DNA of 64,000 nucleotides, taken from assembly GCA_020073445.1 (NCBI GenBank), contig JAIQFE010000020.1, positions 1-64,000 of the forward strand. Reading direction: 5' to 3'. The stretch comes from Terriglobia bacterium. GTDB taxonomy: Bacteria; Acidobacteriota; Terriglobia; Bryobacterales; Bryobacteraceae. A model generated the notes under the pieces. The model was not told the origin of the DNA, searched no databases, and saw only the letters and a list, made by a program, of their open reading frames with translations. Position 1 is the stretch's first letter. Each line of letters opens with the position of its first letter. A program made the position numbers and the translations under genes. Below are positions 1 through 9,036 of the stretch, piece after piece.

Positions 1-425
1 CGTCTGTCACGGAGACCGTCTCACGCCTCGCTGTCACCCTTCCCATCCACGCCGCCCCTCAGGATTACACGGCTTAAATCGCTTTCAAAACGCATAGCCC
101 CTGCTTCGGCTCAGTTCAATGCCGCCTTATCTGAAGTGCTCGGGCACCGCCTACCCGTCTTCGCCCCGGCATCCCCCGCCCGAGCACTCCAGATCAAAGC
201 TACCGGATTATCGGAAGGCTTCCACGGAACCCGGGTGGAGATAGTAATGCGATGGTGCGCCGCCTCCTCCGCTCGGGGACTCGTCGCCAGGAAACGAGGT
301 CGTCTCGTGCCCATCTACACCGCCTATTGGGCGAGCGACGAGTGGCTCCGCCGGGAACGAGACTTAGGGGAAGACCGTTGCCACCAACGAAGCAAGGTGG
401 CAAAACAGCAACGGAGACACTGGAA
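1..425. other. Left-edge stretch without a convincing gene
   Basis: Short overlapping frames exist on both strands, but none has a recognisable domain, a ribosome binding site or codon use like the neighbouring genes. It is downstream of the amine oxidase gene, which ends at 426. I see no tRNA, repeat or clear terminator here. Confidence 0.4.
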
Positions 426-2033
426 CTATGGATAAATCCCAGCTTTGTAATCGGCGAGAATTTCGTTGGCCGCGCGGGCGCCTTCCTGGGCTCCGCCTTC
501 CATATAGCCCTGGAAGTCGATGGAGCAATGTTCCCCGGCGAAGTGGCAATTTGCGGAGCGTTCCCGCTCGGCTCCGGCAAAGCGCGTATACTGGCCGGGT
601 TTCCAGAAGGCGTACGATCCCAGCAGCGTAGGAACCCGGGCGGGAACGCTCAGGGTCGCCAAACCGTTCCATTCCGCGGCGATTCCGGGAAACACAGGCT
701 CAAGTTGGCGGAGGAATTCCTTGGCGTAGTTCTGAATCGCTTCGGGATCGTCCAGATCGGCGTTAAATTCGTCTCCGAAATTTCCGCAGCGGTAATCCAC
801 CAGAATGCCGGTTTCCCCGCTTTGAGAACGCGTCGCATCCCAAGTGTGTTGATACCCCGTATCGGAAAAGCTGGATCCGTTCCCGACCCCCCAGGGGCCA
901 CTCCGATTCCACAGGCGGGTGCGAAACTGCGTGTGCAATTTCACGTTCGTGCCGTACCCGAGTTCCCGGATGGCGGTCGTCTTCTTGTCGTTGAAGCCGG
1001 CCTCCGTATAATCCAAATGGCGCAGGACGGAAAAGGGCAGCGTCAGGATTACGCGGTCCGCAAGGACAGGGCTGGATTGTCCGCCGCCGTGGAAAGAGAG
1101 CGTATAGGTGCCGTCTTCGTTGCGTGCAACGGCGGTCAGCGACGCATTTAGCCGAATCGTGCCGGCCGGCAATGCTGCGGCGATGGCGCGGGGCAGAGAT
1201 TCGTTCCCTCCGGTCATGCGATATTGTTCCGCGGACCGCTCGATGGCACGAATGGACTGATATCCCAACAGGTAGATAAGGTTCAGCGAACTCTGCTGTG
1301 TGGTTTCGCCCCCATACTCGAGGCTATAAGCAATGTCGATCAACCGGCCCATGGGAGAATTGTGCCCGCCGCGAATGCGCTGGTCGATCCACTCGAAGAG
1401 ACTCATTTGATCCAGCATCTGAGCGGCACGAGTGGCATTGGAATAGAGGGTGGGGTACCCGGCCGCGTTCAAATCCTGTTTCACTGCCTGGTAGACGGGC
1501 TTGAAATCCTCAATGGCCTGATCGCGCGGATAGCGCTGCCCAAAGAAATAGTAGGTGTCGGTGGAATCGGGAGGTTCTGCCCGGCTCACGTCCGTGACAC
1601 GAATATTGAACCGCTTGGCCAGATCGAGAATCGTGTCGTGCTCGGGATCGATCAGCTCCCCGCAGCGCTCGGTTACCTGCCCGTTCTGCCAGGTAGCGGA
1701 GTCGGAATGCATTCGACCGCCAGAGCGTGAGGAGGCTTCATAGATCGTTGCGGAGTAGCCCGCATCCCGCAGGGTGAGCGCCGCAGTCAAACCCGCGATG
1801 CCGCCACCAACAATGGCGATTCGGGGAGCAACTTTGGGAGCAGTCTGTCCGGCCCATGCGGGCAGGGATGCCCCCGCCATGGCGATACCGCTCGATCGAA
1901 GGAATTCGCGGCGGCTGGAACGGCGGCTGAGGCGAGCGGCCTGAACCTCTTGCACGGATCGCCCGGAAGCATCCGCTCGTGCAAAGTCTCGCGCTAACGA
2001 CTGAACAAGACCGAGTAAGGGGGTACGCGCCAT
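426..2033 (-). CDS. Tat-exported flavin monoamine oxidase family protein
   Basis: FAD-dependent amine oxidase of about 535 aa, expected to oxidise an amine or amino acid substrate with release of ammonia and hydrogen peroxide. The N-terminus has a twin-arginine-like signal (SRREFLRSSG, about residues 40-49, then a hydrophobic stretch ending AWAGQ), pointing to export as a folded flavoprotein. The Rossmann motif IAIVGGGIAGL lies at about 72-82, GGRMHS at about 105-110, and the C-terminal flavin segment FAGEHCS...GYMEGG at about 495-512. The order fits the amino_oxidase family. The substrate cannot be read from sequence. It is separated by about 100 bp from the SDR gene upstream on the same strand. 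Confidence 0.85.
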   Translation of the reverse strand: MARTPLLGLVQSLARDFARADASGRSVQEVQAARLSRRSSRREFLRSSGIAMAGASLPAWAGQTAPKVAPRIAIVGGGIAGLTAALTLRDAGYSATIYEASSRSGGRMHSDSATWQNGQVTERCGELIDPEHDTILDLAKRFNIRVTDVSRAEPPDSTDTYYFFGQRYPRDQAIEDFKPVYQAVKQDLNAAGYPTLYSNATRAAQMLDQMSLFEWIDQRIRGGHNSPMGRLIDIAYSLEYGGETTQQSSLNLIYLLGYQSIRAIERSAEQYRMTGGNESLPRAIAAALPAGTIRLNASLTAVARNEDGTYTLSFHGGGQSSPVLADRVILTLPFSVLRHLDYTEAGFNDKKTTAIRELGYGTNVKLHTQFRTRLWNRSGPWGVGNGSSFSDTGYQHTWDATRSQSGETGILVDYRCGNFGDEFNADLDDPEAIQNYAKEFLRQLEPVFPGIAAEWNGLATLSVPARVPTLLGSYAFWKPGQYTRFAGAERERSANCHFAGEHCSIDFQGYMEGGAQEGARAANEILADYKAGIYP

Positions 2034-2140
2034 AGGTTCAGCCCCGTCCCACGCCTGAGATCAACTTCATTTTACAACCCGAGCTGCCGCCGGCAGGATC
2101 AACATTAGCCAAAAGGTCCAGCTCACTTGTTTAGATGGGA

Positions 2141-3385
2141 TCAGGCCAGCGTTAGCGACGGCTCGAGATCCGTGCGCATCTGATCATAGATGCTGGCGGT
2201 AGAGGACTCTTCGCACACCCGCATATACTCGGTGAATCGCGGCGGAGCCGGAACGCCTTCTTTCAAGAGTCGGCAATTGTCGAACACCAAGTCCAGCGAG
2301 CAGAACCGGTAGTACAGTTCCAGAGCATGCAGAAGGTGACGCGGGTGGCCGTCGCCGGCAGCCTCCATCACGCGCTTTGCGGTGAGTTGGCGCATTCCGC
2401 CGACCTCATAGCGGTTCTCGGACGCTCCGCCGCGGATACGGGCGTATTCAGCGGCCAGCTCCTTCCAGCGTACGGAACCGCCCTTTCCCGCCGAGACGTG
2501 ATAGCGCTGGTGCTTCAAGCGGGGCGCGAACAGCAGATGCCTCAAGGCAGACGCGGCCCAATCGACCGGAACCACGTCGATGCGGTTTTCCAGATCCCAG
2601 GTGATGAAACGCAGCGCTTCCACGGCGCGCAACACCCAGAAGATGCTGCCGGAGGGCTTGCAGCCCAGTTCGGTATGGCCGACCACGATCGACGGCCGGG
2701 CAATCACCAAAGGAAGATCGGCGAATTGTTCGGCGAGCTGCCGTTCCGCTTCCGCCTTACTACGGGTGTAAGCGACCAGGTGAACGGCCTGCTCACTGGG
2801 AAAATCGTCTTCGTGAACCACCGGCTTGGGAGAGGCGCCGCAAATCGCGGCAGTGCCTGTGTAGACAAACCGTTCGAGGCTTCGCCCGCGCATGGCCTTG
2901 GCGACCGAGAGCGCTCCGCCCACGTTGGTGGTGCGGATGCCCCGGCTGTTGCCGAAGGACGTGCTGGCAGCCAAGTGGAGGACGTGTTTGACGCCGTCCA
3001 AATGCGGCGAATCATGCCAGTCGTCGGAAAGAAGATCGCCGCGCAGTACCCTTACGTTCTTGGGGAGCGTGTAGGTCGTCATCTGGAACTGGGCTGTCGA
3101 GAACCGTCCTAATGAGCGCCGAATGCGCTCCTCGGCAGTGTCATCGTCATCGGCCCGAACCAGACAAACCACCTCTCCGTCATACGAGGACTGGAGGAGA
3201 TCGGCTAGGAATGCGCCACCGAGAAAACCGGTCCCTCCGGTGAGGAAGACCGTCGGAGCGCTCCACGAGCGTTTACGCAAAAGTCCGTTTACCAAGCGGG
3301 TACATCCTGTGCCTATATTCTGACACCGGCTGGGCACCTTCCGAGCGTATAGAGCCGTTAAAATCCCGTAATGAGATGTCCTCAA
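2141..3385 (-). CDS. Extended SDR reductase, thioester-reductase/male-sterility type
   Basis: NAD(P)-dependent extended short-chain dehydrogenase. The nucleotide-binding motif TVFLTGGTGFLGG begins near residue 45, LHLAAST follows, and the catalytic YTRSKAEAER (Tyr-x3-Lys) lies in mid-protein. This arrangement resembles the NAD-binding_4 (thioester reductase/fatty acyl reductase) group, but a sugar epimerase-like role is not excluded. The 5' end is uncertain: the longest frame starts at a TTG at 3385, leaving about 40 unusual residues before the Rossmann fold, and GTG or TTG codons nearer the motif are possible starts. The product class is well supported; the substrate is unknown. Confidence 0.78.
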   Translation of the reverse strand: MRTSHYGILTALYARKVPSRCQNIGTGCTRLVNGLLRKRSWSAPTVFLTGGTGFLGGAFLADLLQSSYDGEVVCLVRADDDDTAEERIRRSLGRFSTAQFQMTTYTLPKNVRVLRGDLLSDDWHDSPHLDGVKHVLHLAASTSFGNSRGIRTTNVGGALSVAKAMRGRSLERFVYTGTAAICGASPKPVVHEDDFPSEQAVHLVAYTRSKAEAERQLAEQFADLPLVIARPSIVVGHTELGCKPSGSIFWVLRAVEALRFITWDLENRIDVVPVDWAASALRHLLFAPRLKHQRYHVSAGKGGSVRWKELAAEYARIRGGASENRYEVGGMRQLTAKRVMEAAGDGHPRHLLHALELYYRFCSLDLVFDNCRLLKEGVPAPPRFTEYMRVCEESSTASIYDQMRTDLEPSLTLA

Positions 3386-3538
3386 TCGACCGGGATTCTA
3401 CGACCGCAAGTCATTACAAAAAATAGACGGTTTCGCGGCTGCGGTCGATATTGTCCGGAGCTCCCGAATTGGCGCTGGGCGAATTCGGCCCAGTAGGCCC
3501 TTCGCCGGTCGCCCATATCGTTGCTGCCAGGCGAGTGC

Positions 3539-3846
3539 CGTCGAGAACGGGTTCTGAGCCCAACGGAAGAGGCGGCATATCTGGAAGCCGCACGGAATAT
3601 TGGAGAAGGCGTAGTGGAGGCCATCGACGCGCACTCGAGGGCATACGCGCGAAAGACCGGCCCCTCAAACCGGAAGATCCATATCTACTCCGCGACGTAG
3701 CCACCGTCCTAGTCGATTATGGTTTGCGGCCAGACGAGAGCTATCGGCTTCGGTGGGAGCAAGTGAGGGGAAGCGCACTACACATCGCGTACGGAAAAAC
3801 AGCGACAGAATTGTGCCCTTTACAAACCCATCTGGAGAACTGGTAG
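3539..3846 (+). pseudogene. Frameshifted fragment of a tyrosine recombinase/integrase
   Basis: One frame reads RERVLSPTEEAAYLEAA from about 3542 and another continues LRDVATVLVDYGLRPDESY then RLRWEQV and HIAYGKTA. Together they match the start of a tyrosine-recombinase catalytic domain (box I Arg in GLRPDE, beta-strand Lys in GKTA). The two parts are joined by a one-base deletion near 3628. The downstream boxes (His-x-x-Arg, the tyrosine) are absent: the frame ends 40 bp before the IS256 element. It is therefore a broken relic, probably of an earlier integration event. Confidence 0.72.
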
Positions 3847-3885
3847 CATGACGGGACCACACGCCGGGCCCGTGTCAATAGAAAA

Positions 3886-5393
3886 GTGTAAATTCGCCGC
3901 CGACTCCAGTGGCCGGGTTTAAGATTGCAGTTACCTGAGTGGAGGATAGAGCAACGCTGGGAAGCGACTCGAGCGCCGATTCAGGGGCCGGAATAGCGTG
4001 GGCGGCGCAAGCCGCCCCGCACCGCAGCTATTCTGGCACGAAAGCGATAAATCCTGGGAGCGCGAGGGCCAAGCCCTCGCATCAAGAACGCCTCCTTCCT
4101 TACTGACCCGCAGCCATGGATACGACCTTGATGGACTCTTCGGCGGGCGCGTCGTCGAAAGTCAGATACGCTTTGTCATCTGTCAGCCAGTCTTCATTCT
4201 TTTCCACCAGCAGCATGCCGATCAGACGCAGACAGGCGGCGGTGTTGGGAAAAATGCCGACCACACGAGTCCGCCGGCGGATCTCCAAGTTCAGCCGCTC
4301 GAGCGGATTAGTCGAGCTGATCCGTACCCGATGCGGCTGCGGGTAGTGCAAGTAGCTCAGCACATCGTCGATGCCGTTTTCGAAAACCTCCATGGCTTTA
4401 GCGAAGCGCGCCTGAAACTGCCGCACCAGATCCGCGGCTTTGGCTTTGGCGCTCTTTTCGTCACGCTGTACAAATACAGCCTTCATCGTTTCGCTCACTT
4501 CGGCCTGGCTGCGCTTGGTCACATGCACCAGCACGTTGCGATAGAAATGCACCTTGCAGCGCTGCCATTCCACCTTCAGCACTTTGCGCACCGCCGCCTT
4601 CAATCCCGTGTGCGCGTCCGAGATCACCAGCTTGACTCCGTTCAACCCGCGCTCCTTCAGGCTCTTCAAAAACTGGGCCCAGCCTTCTTCCGATTCCGCC
4701 GGGATCACATCCAACCCCAGCACCTCGCGCCGGCCTTCCAGATTTACACCCGTTGCGATCACCACTGCCATCGACTCCACGCGGTCGTCCACCCGCACTT
4801 TCTCATACAACGCGTCCACCCACACGTAGCGGATCTCTCCCAGCGGCCCCTCCCGGAACTTGCGCACTTTGTCGTCCAGCGCCGCGCACAACTGGCTCAC
4901 CTGGCCCGCCGATACACCCGCGATGCCCAACTCCTCCAGCACCGCTTCTATCTTGCGCGTTGAGACGCCCTTCACCACGGCTTCCTGAATCACGCTGATC
5001 AACGCTTGTTCGCTACGTTTTCGGTGCTCGATGAAGCTCGGCACATACCCGCCTTCGCGCAGTTTCGGCACCTGCAATCTCAGCGTGCCCAGCCGGGTGT
5101 CCCAGCGCCGTTCACGGTGTCCGTTGCGATGCGTGGTTCGCTCCGCGCTCCGCTCGTGCACCTCCGCGCCCACCTTGGCCGTCACTTCGGCCTCCATCAC
5201 GAAGTCGGTCAGCAACTCCGCCATCGCCCGCAGTGGGTCCTCGGCGCTCGCCGCCGTCTCCATCAGCTTGCTTGCCAGCTCGTCTCGCTCTATTCTGTCT
5301 TTGGCCATCCGCTTGTTAGCTCCTTATGTGAAAGTCGGGATACTTCCACTGGAGCCAGCAGCGGCTGGCCTTTGTCAAGCCCTCAATTTACAC
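3886..5393 (-). mobile_element. IS256-family insertion sequence
   Basis: About 1.5 kb centred on an intact IS256-type transposase gene. A 9-base inverted repeat, GTGTAAATT at 3886-3894 and AATTTACAC at 5385-5393, marks plausible ends; beyond these nine bases the ends match only weakly. No identical target-site duplication was seen directly outside them, so the exact borders are uncertain. The size fits the family (about 1.3-1.5 kb). It lies at the left edge of the accessory island beside an integrase relic. Confidence 0.68.
4100..5308 (-). CDS. IS256-family transposase (MULE/DDE type)
   Basis: A 402-residue transposase of normal family length. Catalytic carboxylates can be placed at D165 (YVWVDALYEK), D231 (VISDAHTGLK) and the glutamate of STNPLERLNLEIRRR (E337 or E342), followed by the typical RTRVVGIFPN. 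It catalyses cut-and-paste or copy-out transposition of its own element. The frame is intact from ATG to stop, so the element may be active. Its strand is the same as that of the defence operon downstream. Confidence 0.95.
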   Translation of the reverse strand: MAKDRIERDELASKLMETAASAEDPLRAMAELLTDFVMEAEVTAKVGAEVHERSAERTTHRNGHRERRWDTRLGTLRLQVPKLREGGYVPSFIEHRKRSEQALISVIQEAVVKGVSTRKIEAVLEELGIAGVSAGQVSQLCAALDDKVRKFREGPLGEIRYVWVDALYEKVRVDDRVESMAVVIATGVNLEGRREVLGLDVIPAESEEGWAQFLKSLKERGLNGVKLVISDAHTGLKAAVRKVLKVEWQRCKVHFYRNVLVHVTKRSQAEVSETMKAVFVQRDEKSAKAKAADLVRQFQARFAKAMEVFENGIDDVLSYLHYPQPHRVRISSTNPLERLNLEIRRRTRVVGIFPNTAACLRLIGMLLVEKNEDWLTDDKAYLTFDDAPAEESIKVVSMAAGQ

Positions 5394-6145
5394 CCTGAAT
5401 TTTACGCGGCCATGGTCTCCCGCCCCTCTTGATCGGTTAGGTCTACCGGACCACGACGATTCAGATGGCGCGCGCTTCATGCCATCGGCCATACTCCAAC
5501 CCATTGCCCTTGGGCCGGTCAATGTTCTGCTTTGCTAACGGTGAAACCGCACGTCTCAACTCCATTATCGATGCACCTGAGCAACCACCCGTTTTGTGTT
5601 GTTCGTCAGATGCGCAAAGCGGATATAGCTTTTTCTATAGACGCACGAGGCAGAGATGTAACTAATTGATAACAGGGGTGTTGCCGCTAATGCTGCTCTG
5701 GCAACAATCTTTGGGGAGTGCGGAGTAGTCCCACCTAAGTCCAAATAAGCGTGATCGTGCCACTATTTTCCAGTGTCGGTTCCCCTTCCCGATTGTCAGA
5801 TATTGTTAGACGTGCACCCTATGTTGAGGAGTGTATCTCCAGCCTAACCCTCGTAGTATCAGCGCGTTACGCCATCTTCTTTGGGAGACCTACAGAGCAG
5901 TCGGAGAGAGAAGAGGAATGCCCAGAATCTATTAGCGCCGTCGGAGAACATTGTTGGTGAGCATACTTTGGGGATTTATTCGTTTCTTGCCGACTCGCTA
6001 TTTATCTTTTACTCGAACGCCGGCACAGAAAGATATATCTTTCGTTATCGAGATCAGCTCACTCACACCATTCACTCTTATCAAATGTATTTGTTAGGAA
6101 GAATATACGGCTCGTTGGGCCCCGACATTCAGCCGATCAATACAG
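5394..6145. other. Gene-free, lower-GC stretch between IS element and HEPN gene
   Basis: About 750 bases, visibly more AT-rich than the flanks. Small frames at 5465-5665, 5751-5960 and 5881-6219 show no recognisable motif and no ribosome binding site. It lies downstream of the last gene of the defence operon and probably contains its transcription end, but I could not find a clear hairpin plus T-run. It may be remnant sequence of the element into which the IS inserted. Confidence 0.4.
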
Positions 6146-7228
6146 TCATTTGCGACGCGGCTTTTTTTGGAGGTGACTCCCATGGCTTTTCCAAATCTCT
6201 TCAATGGATATTTCTTTGAGGGCGTCAGTCATGCGTGTAAGCGCCTTCTGAGAATAGCGAGCATGCCGAGTCTTACCGATCACGAATTCTTTAAAACATT
6301 CAGGATCTGAGCGGAGATCAAGATACCGCATAAGCGCCCAACACTTTGGGGGAGTCAACTTCAGGTGTTCGGCAAGCTGCGTCGGGCCGAGGTTGTAAAA
6401 GCCGAGCTCATCCACGCGCTTGATCGCAACGACTGAGGCACCCGGCGTGCCCTCGGGAACTATGGTAACCGGCGTTCCGTCCTTCTTGGTGATACGCAGG
6501 TCAATGGCCGGTCCATGCCCGTGTGAGGTGAGGTCTAGTGCTGCGACTCCGGGAAACATCTCCTCCCAGGATTTGCCGCCTTTGACTTCCCGCGCGAGTT
6601 TCTGCAGATCAGATTCTCCCGGTTGAAGCTTTTCGCCTTGAAAGGCTCCCTCAACGATGGCAAGTGACCGCAACTTTGCGATGGCCTCTATCCGGCGCCG
6701 ACTGCCTGGCCGAAGCAGTCGTGTAACCTCCTTCACCTCGTTATCGAAAAGTGTGCCCAACTCAGTCGGAGGACTGGTAGATAAAGGCAGCACGCGCGTC
6801 GGCAATTCAGTGTTGAGTTCTACGCTGAAGACCTTTTTGTAAATGTCTCGGAACAGCGTGAGTCCAGATTGCGCCTGCATGTAGAGGTGTTGCTCGGAGA
6901 TGTCGAGCAAATGATGCTGTGCCGCATCCCGCAAGCTATTGATCGCCTGGAGCGTGAGCGCTTGCTCGGGAGTCAAGAACTGGATCTTGCCATCACTCAC
7001 GGCTCGCCGTAAGCATTCGTCAAACCCGATGGTCTGCTTGGCTCGACGCTCGCGGATTTTGCCGCCGCGATGTAAGATTGCGGCTTTCAGCAACATCTCG
7101 AACGAATGATCCAGGGGAATAAGTACCGCTTCGATGCGTCCGCGGTCGCTGGTCCGGTTAAAGTGCTCGATGCTCAGAATGAGCGAGTTAACGGCCTTGG
7201 TTCGAAGGAGTTTTGCTTCTTTCTTCAT
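6146..7228 (-). CDS. HEPN-like (DUF3644-type) protein with RX4H motif
   Basis: A 360-aa protein whose N-terminal half is all-alpha and resembles the DUF3644/HEPN-like group. In SLRDAAQHHL, R100-x4-H105 matches the RX4-6H active-site signature of HEPN RNases. The C-terminal part contains a segment (about residues 290-345) that reads like a small winged-helix or SpoIIIAC-like helical domain, GPTQLAEHLKLTPPKCWAL. It is the last gene of the four-gene operon, 36 bp after the beta-flower gene. By analogy with HEPN proteins in defence loci it could be an RNA-cleaving effector; this is inference. The family name is from pattern memory and should be confirmed by profile search. Confidence 0.6.
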   Translation of the reverse strand: MKKEAKLLRTKAVNSLILSIEHFNRTSDRGRIEAVLIPLDHSFEMLLKAAILHRGGKIRERRAKQTIGFDECLRRAVSDGKIQFLTPEQALTLQAINSLRDAAQHHLLDISEQHLYMQAQSGLTLFRDIYKKVFSVELNTELPTRVLPLSTSPPTELGTLFDNEVKEVTRLLRPGSRRRIEAIAKLRSLAIVEGAFQGEKLQPGESDLQKLAREVKGGKSWEEMFPGVAALDLTSHGHGPAIDLRITKKDGTPVTIVPEGTPGASVVAIKRVDELGFYNLGPTQLAEHLKLTPPKCWALMRYLDLRSDPECFKEFVIGKTRHARYSQKALTRMTDALKEISIEEIWKSHGSHLQKKPRRK

Positions 7229-7264
7229 GGACGATTGTGCTTCGCTGAAGCCAGCGGAGGCAGT

Positions 7265-7558
7265 TTAGGAGAGCAGCTTATCGAACACGTCGGAGTAGCC
7301 GTAGTTCATCGCCCCGCGGTTACCGGGGTGACCTGGACTGCCGGGGTTGCCGGGATTGCCTGGATTTCCGATATTGCCGAAGTTCCCAAGGTGTTTGTCA
7401 ACGATCATGTCCCGATGCAGTTCCCCCACGTATCCCCCGGATAACGCGTGAGCGTGGCTGCCGTTCAACTGTCCGACTGGATTGCCGTTGAGGGCGTAGA
7501 TATAACGTCCCCTCCAGAAGCCAACCGGTTCACCGTTCGAATTGAACAAGTAATTCAT
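7265..7558 (-). CDS. Small beta-flower-like repeat protein with Gly-X-Y tail
   Basis: A 97-aa protein with three visible copies of a 15-16 residue unit of the form Y-x4-NG-x-x-VG (residues about 3-16, 19-33, 35-49), matching what is known as a 4-fold beta-flower fold. A collagen-like run of eight Gly-x-x triplets follows at residues 58-82, then GAMNYGYSDVFDKLLS. There is no signal peptide, so it should be cytosolic. It lies 28 bp after the helicase gene and 36 bp before the HEPN-like gene on the same strand, consistent with co-transcription. Small beta-flower proteins recur next to conflict-system genes; its job here is unknown. Confidence 0.6.
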   Translation of the reverse strand: MNYLFNSNGEPVGFWRGRYIYALNGNPVGQLNGSHAHALSGGYVGELHRDMIVDKHLGNFGNIGNPGNPGNPGSPGHPGNRGAMNYGYSDVFDKLLS

Positions 7559-7586
7559 AAGACCTTCTTATCTGTAATTTACAAGC

Positions 7587-9035
7587 TTAGAGACTAAGCT
7601 GTCCTTGCTGTAGTTTGGCGACTTTCCCGCCGGAACGCTTGACCTTAGTCGTTTTCGTCCCCTTAGCCTGGCGCGGTGGCGAAAGAGACTGGACAGGGCC
7701 TAGCAGACTCAATACCTCGTCCGCCCGTGCGACGCTTTCCCGTTTTCCGGAAAAGATGATGCACTCTTTTTTAGCTCGTGTGACTGCATTGTAGAGAAGA
7801 CGCCTCTGCTGCTCTTGGTCGGACCGGACATTGTACGGCCAAAGAACGAAGACATGGTCAAATTCTCGATTCTTGGCACCATGAACAGTCGTTGCGACGC
7901 GCCAGGACGATGCATGGCCGTAACTACGATGTGTGTGCGCGTATTTTCGCGCGAACAGCGCTACGAGATCGCACGGTATCGTCGTTAGACCCCGTAACTT
8001 TGCAAATTGCTGAACCTGCTTGGTGATTTCTATCGCGCGGGCGTCTTTTTGCAACTGGCGCGGAACCCAAGCGCCTTCGCTGGGTTGGTTTTGTATCTTA
8101 AGCCCTAAGGCTTCCAGTATCGCCACCTCGTCATGGTCTTCTGAGGTGTTCTGCGTCCAGTGTATTGGCTGAAAGTTCCTTTTTCTAAGCTGGCTATCAA
8201 TCGACGCCAATACCCTATCAATTAGGCCCGAGCGTACTGGCGATATTATGGCGCACGTCCCGGTCCACCGTGGCGCATACCAGTTGAAGACCAAATGATC
8301 AACGATCCGAAATGCAATCTGCGCCTCCGCACCAAAGAACACGGGCACCGCGGGCCCCCCTTGCCTCTTCTCTCGAAGACAGCGCGCCGCTTCCAGTATC
8401 TGTGGATTGGCGGTCCGCCTCGGCTTAATCAGGTTCTCGACAATTACCTCACCCCGACCTTCCAATTCCGCAATCCACTCGATTGCTGGACACCCGACGA
8501 TATTCGTATCCAGCAATTGGAACGCATCTGCGGCCAACAGGAGCTGGGATAGCACAGCGAGCGTCTGTATAAAAGCAAGTCTATCGCCGTGTACGTCCTG
8601 AAACTCGTCAACGAGGATAACGGGGTATGTGTCACTGACATACTTCCGAGCATCCACTCGGGTCAGTACCTGCAATGCCAATTGGACAATGTCGGCAAAG
8701 TGCGTATGGGTTCGGAAATGCTTCTCAACGCGCGGACTTCCAGACTGCTGTGATGCATCTATAGGTAGCGCGATTCCCAGCGATGATCGCCAACGGTTCA
8801 CCAGACTAAGCGCGAAACTGTCGATCGTGGATACGCTCCGTCGAAGTGTCCTGCATTGTTCGTGTTTGTCCAAGCTGGCCTCGACCCTTCTCCGCGCACC
8901 ATGCATCAGCGTCATGGCGAGAATGCGCTGATATTCATGGGCTACGAGTCGACTCCCATACTCGCCGGTGAGATCCATCAATCTCGTCGTCCTGCCGGTA
9001 CCGGCCTGTCCTGTGATGAAAACAGGGGAGATCAT
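7587..9035 (-). CDS. GajB-like UvrD/SF1A helicase with Arg in Walker A
   Basis: A 482-aa superfamily 1 helicase, the size of Gabija GajB. Visible motifs: Walker A GQAGTGRTT at residues 9-17, STIDSF (about 69-74), Walker B/motif II VDEFQD (142-147), a motif III-like AADAFQ, motif V TTVHGAKNREFD and motif VI YNAVTRAK. The Walker A lysine is replaced by Arg15 (codon AGG, 8991-8993 on the minus strand), which in related NTPases usually abolishes hydrolysis. Its start lies one base after the GajA-like stop, so the two are translationally linked in the canonical A-B order. Assignment to Gabija is inferred from domain pair, order and size. Confidence 0.75.
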   Translation of the reverse strand: MISPVFITGQAGTGRTTRLMDLTGEYGSRLVAHEYQRILAMTLMHGARRRVEASLDKHEQCRTLRRSVSTIDSFALSLVNRWRSSLGIALPIDASQQSGSPRVEKHFRTHTHFADIVQLALQVLTRVDARKYVSDTYPVILVDEFQDVHGDRLAFIQTLAVLSQLLLAADAFQLLDTNIVGCPAIEWIAELEGRGEVIVENLIKPRRTANPQILEAARCLREKRQGGPAVPVFFGAEAQIAFRIVDHLVFNWYAPRWTGTCAIISPVRSGLIDRVLASIDSQLRKRNFQPIHWTQNTSEDHDEVAILEALGLKIQNQPSEGAWVPRQLQKDARAIEITKQVQQFAKLRGLTTIPCDLVALFARKYAHTHRSYGHASSWRVATTVHGAKNREFDHVFVLWPYNVRSDQEQQRRLLYNAVTRAKKECIIFSGKRESVARADEVLSLLGPVQSLSPPRQAKGTKTTKVKRSGGKVAKLQQGQLSL

Positions 9036-9036
9036 G

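Noticed and set aside
2327-3112. Plus-strand open frame of 261 aa opposite the SDR gene
   Set aside because: Shadow of the reductase; no motif or ribosome binding site.
3414-3704. Minus-strand frame ending NIDRSRETVYFL near the integrase relic
   Set aside because: The end looks protein-like, but the rest is opposite the integrase relic and I could not place it in any family.
3998-4963. Plus-strand frame of 321 aa opposite the IS256 transposase
   Set aside because: His/Leu/Gln-rich shadow of the transposase gene with no family resemblance.
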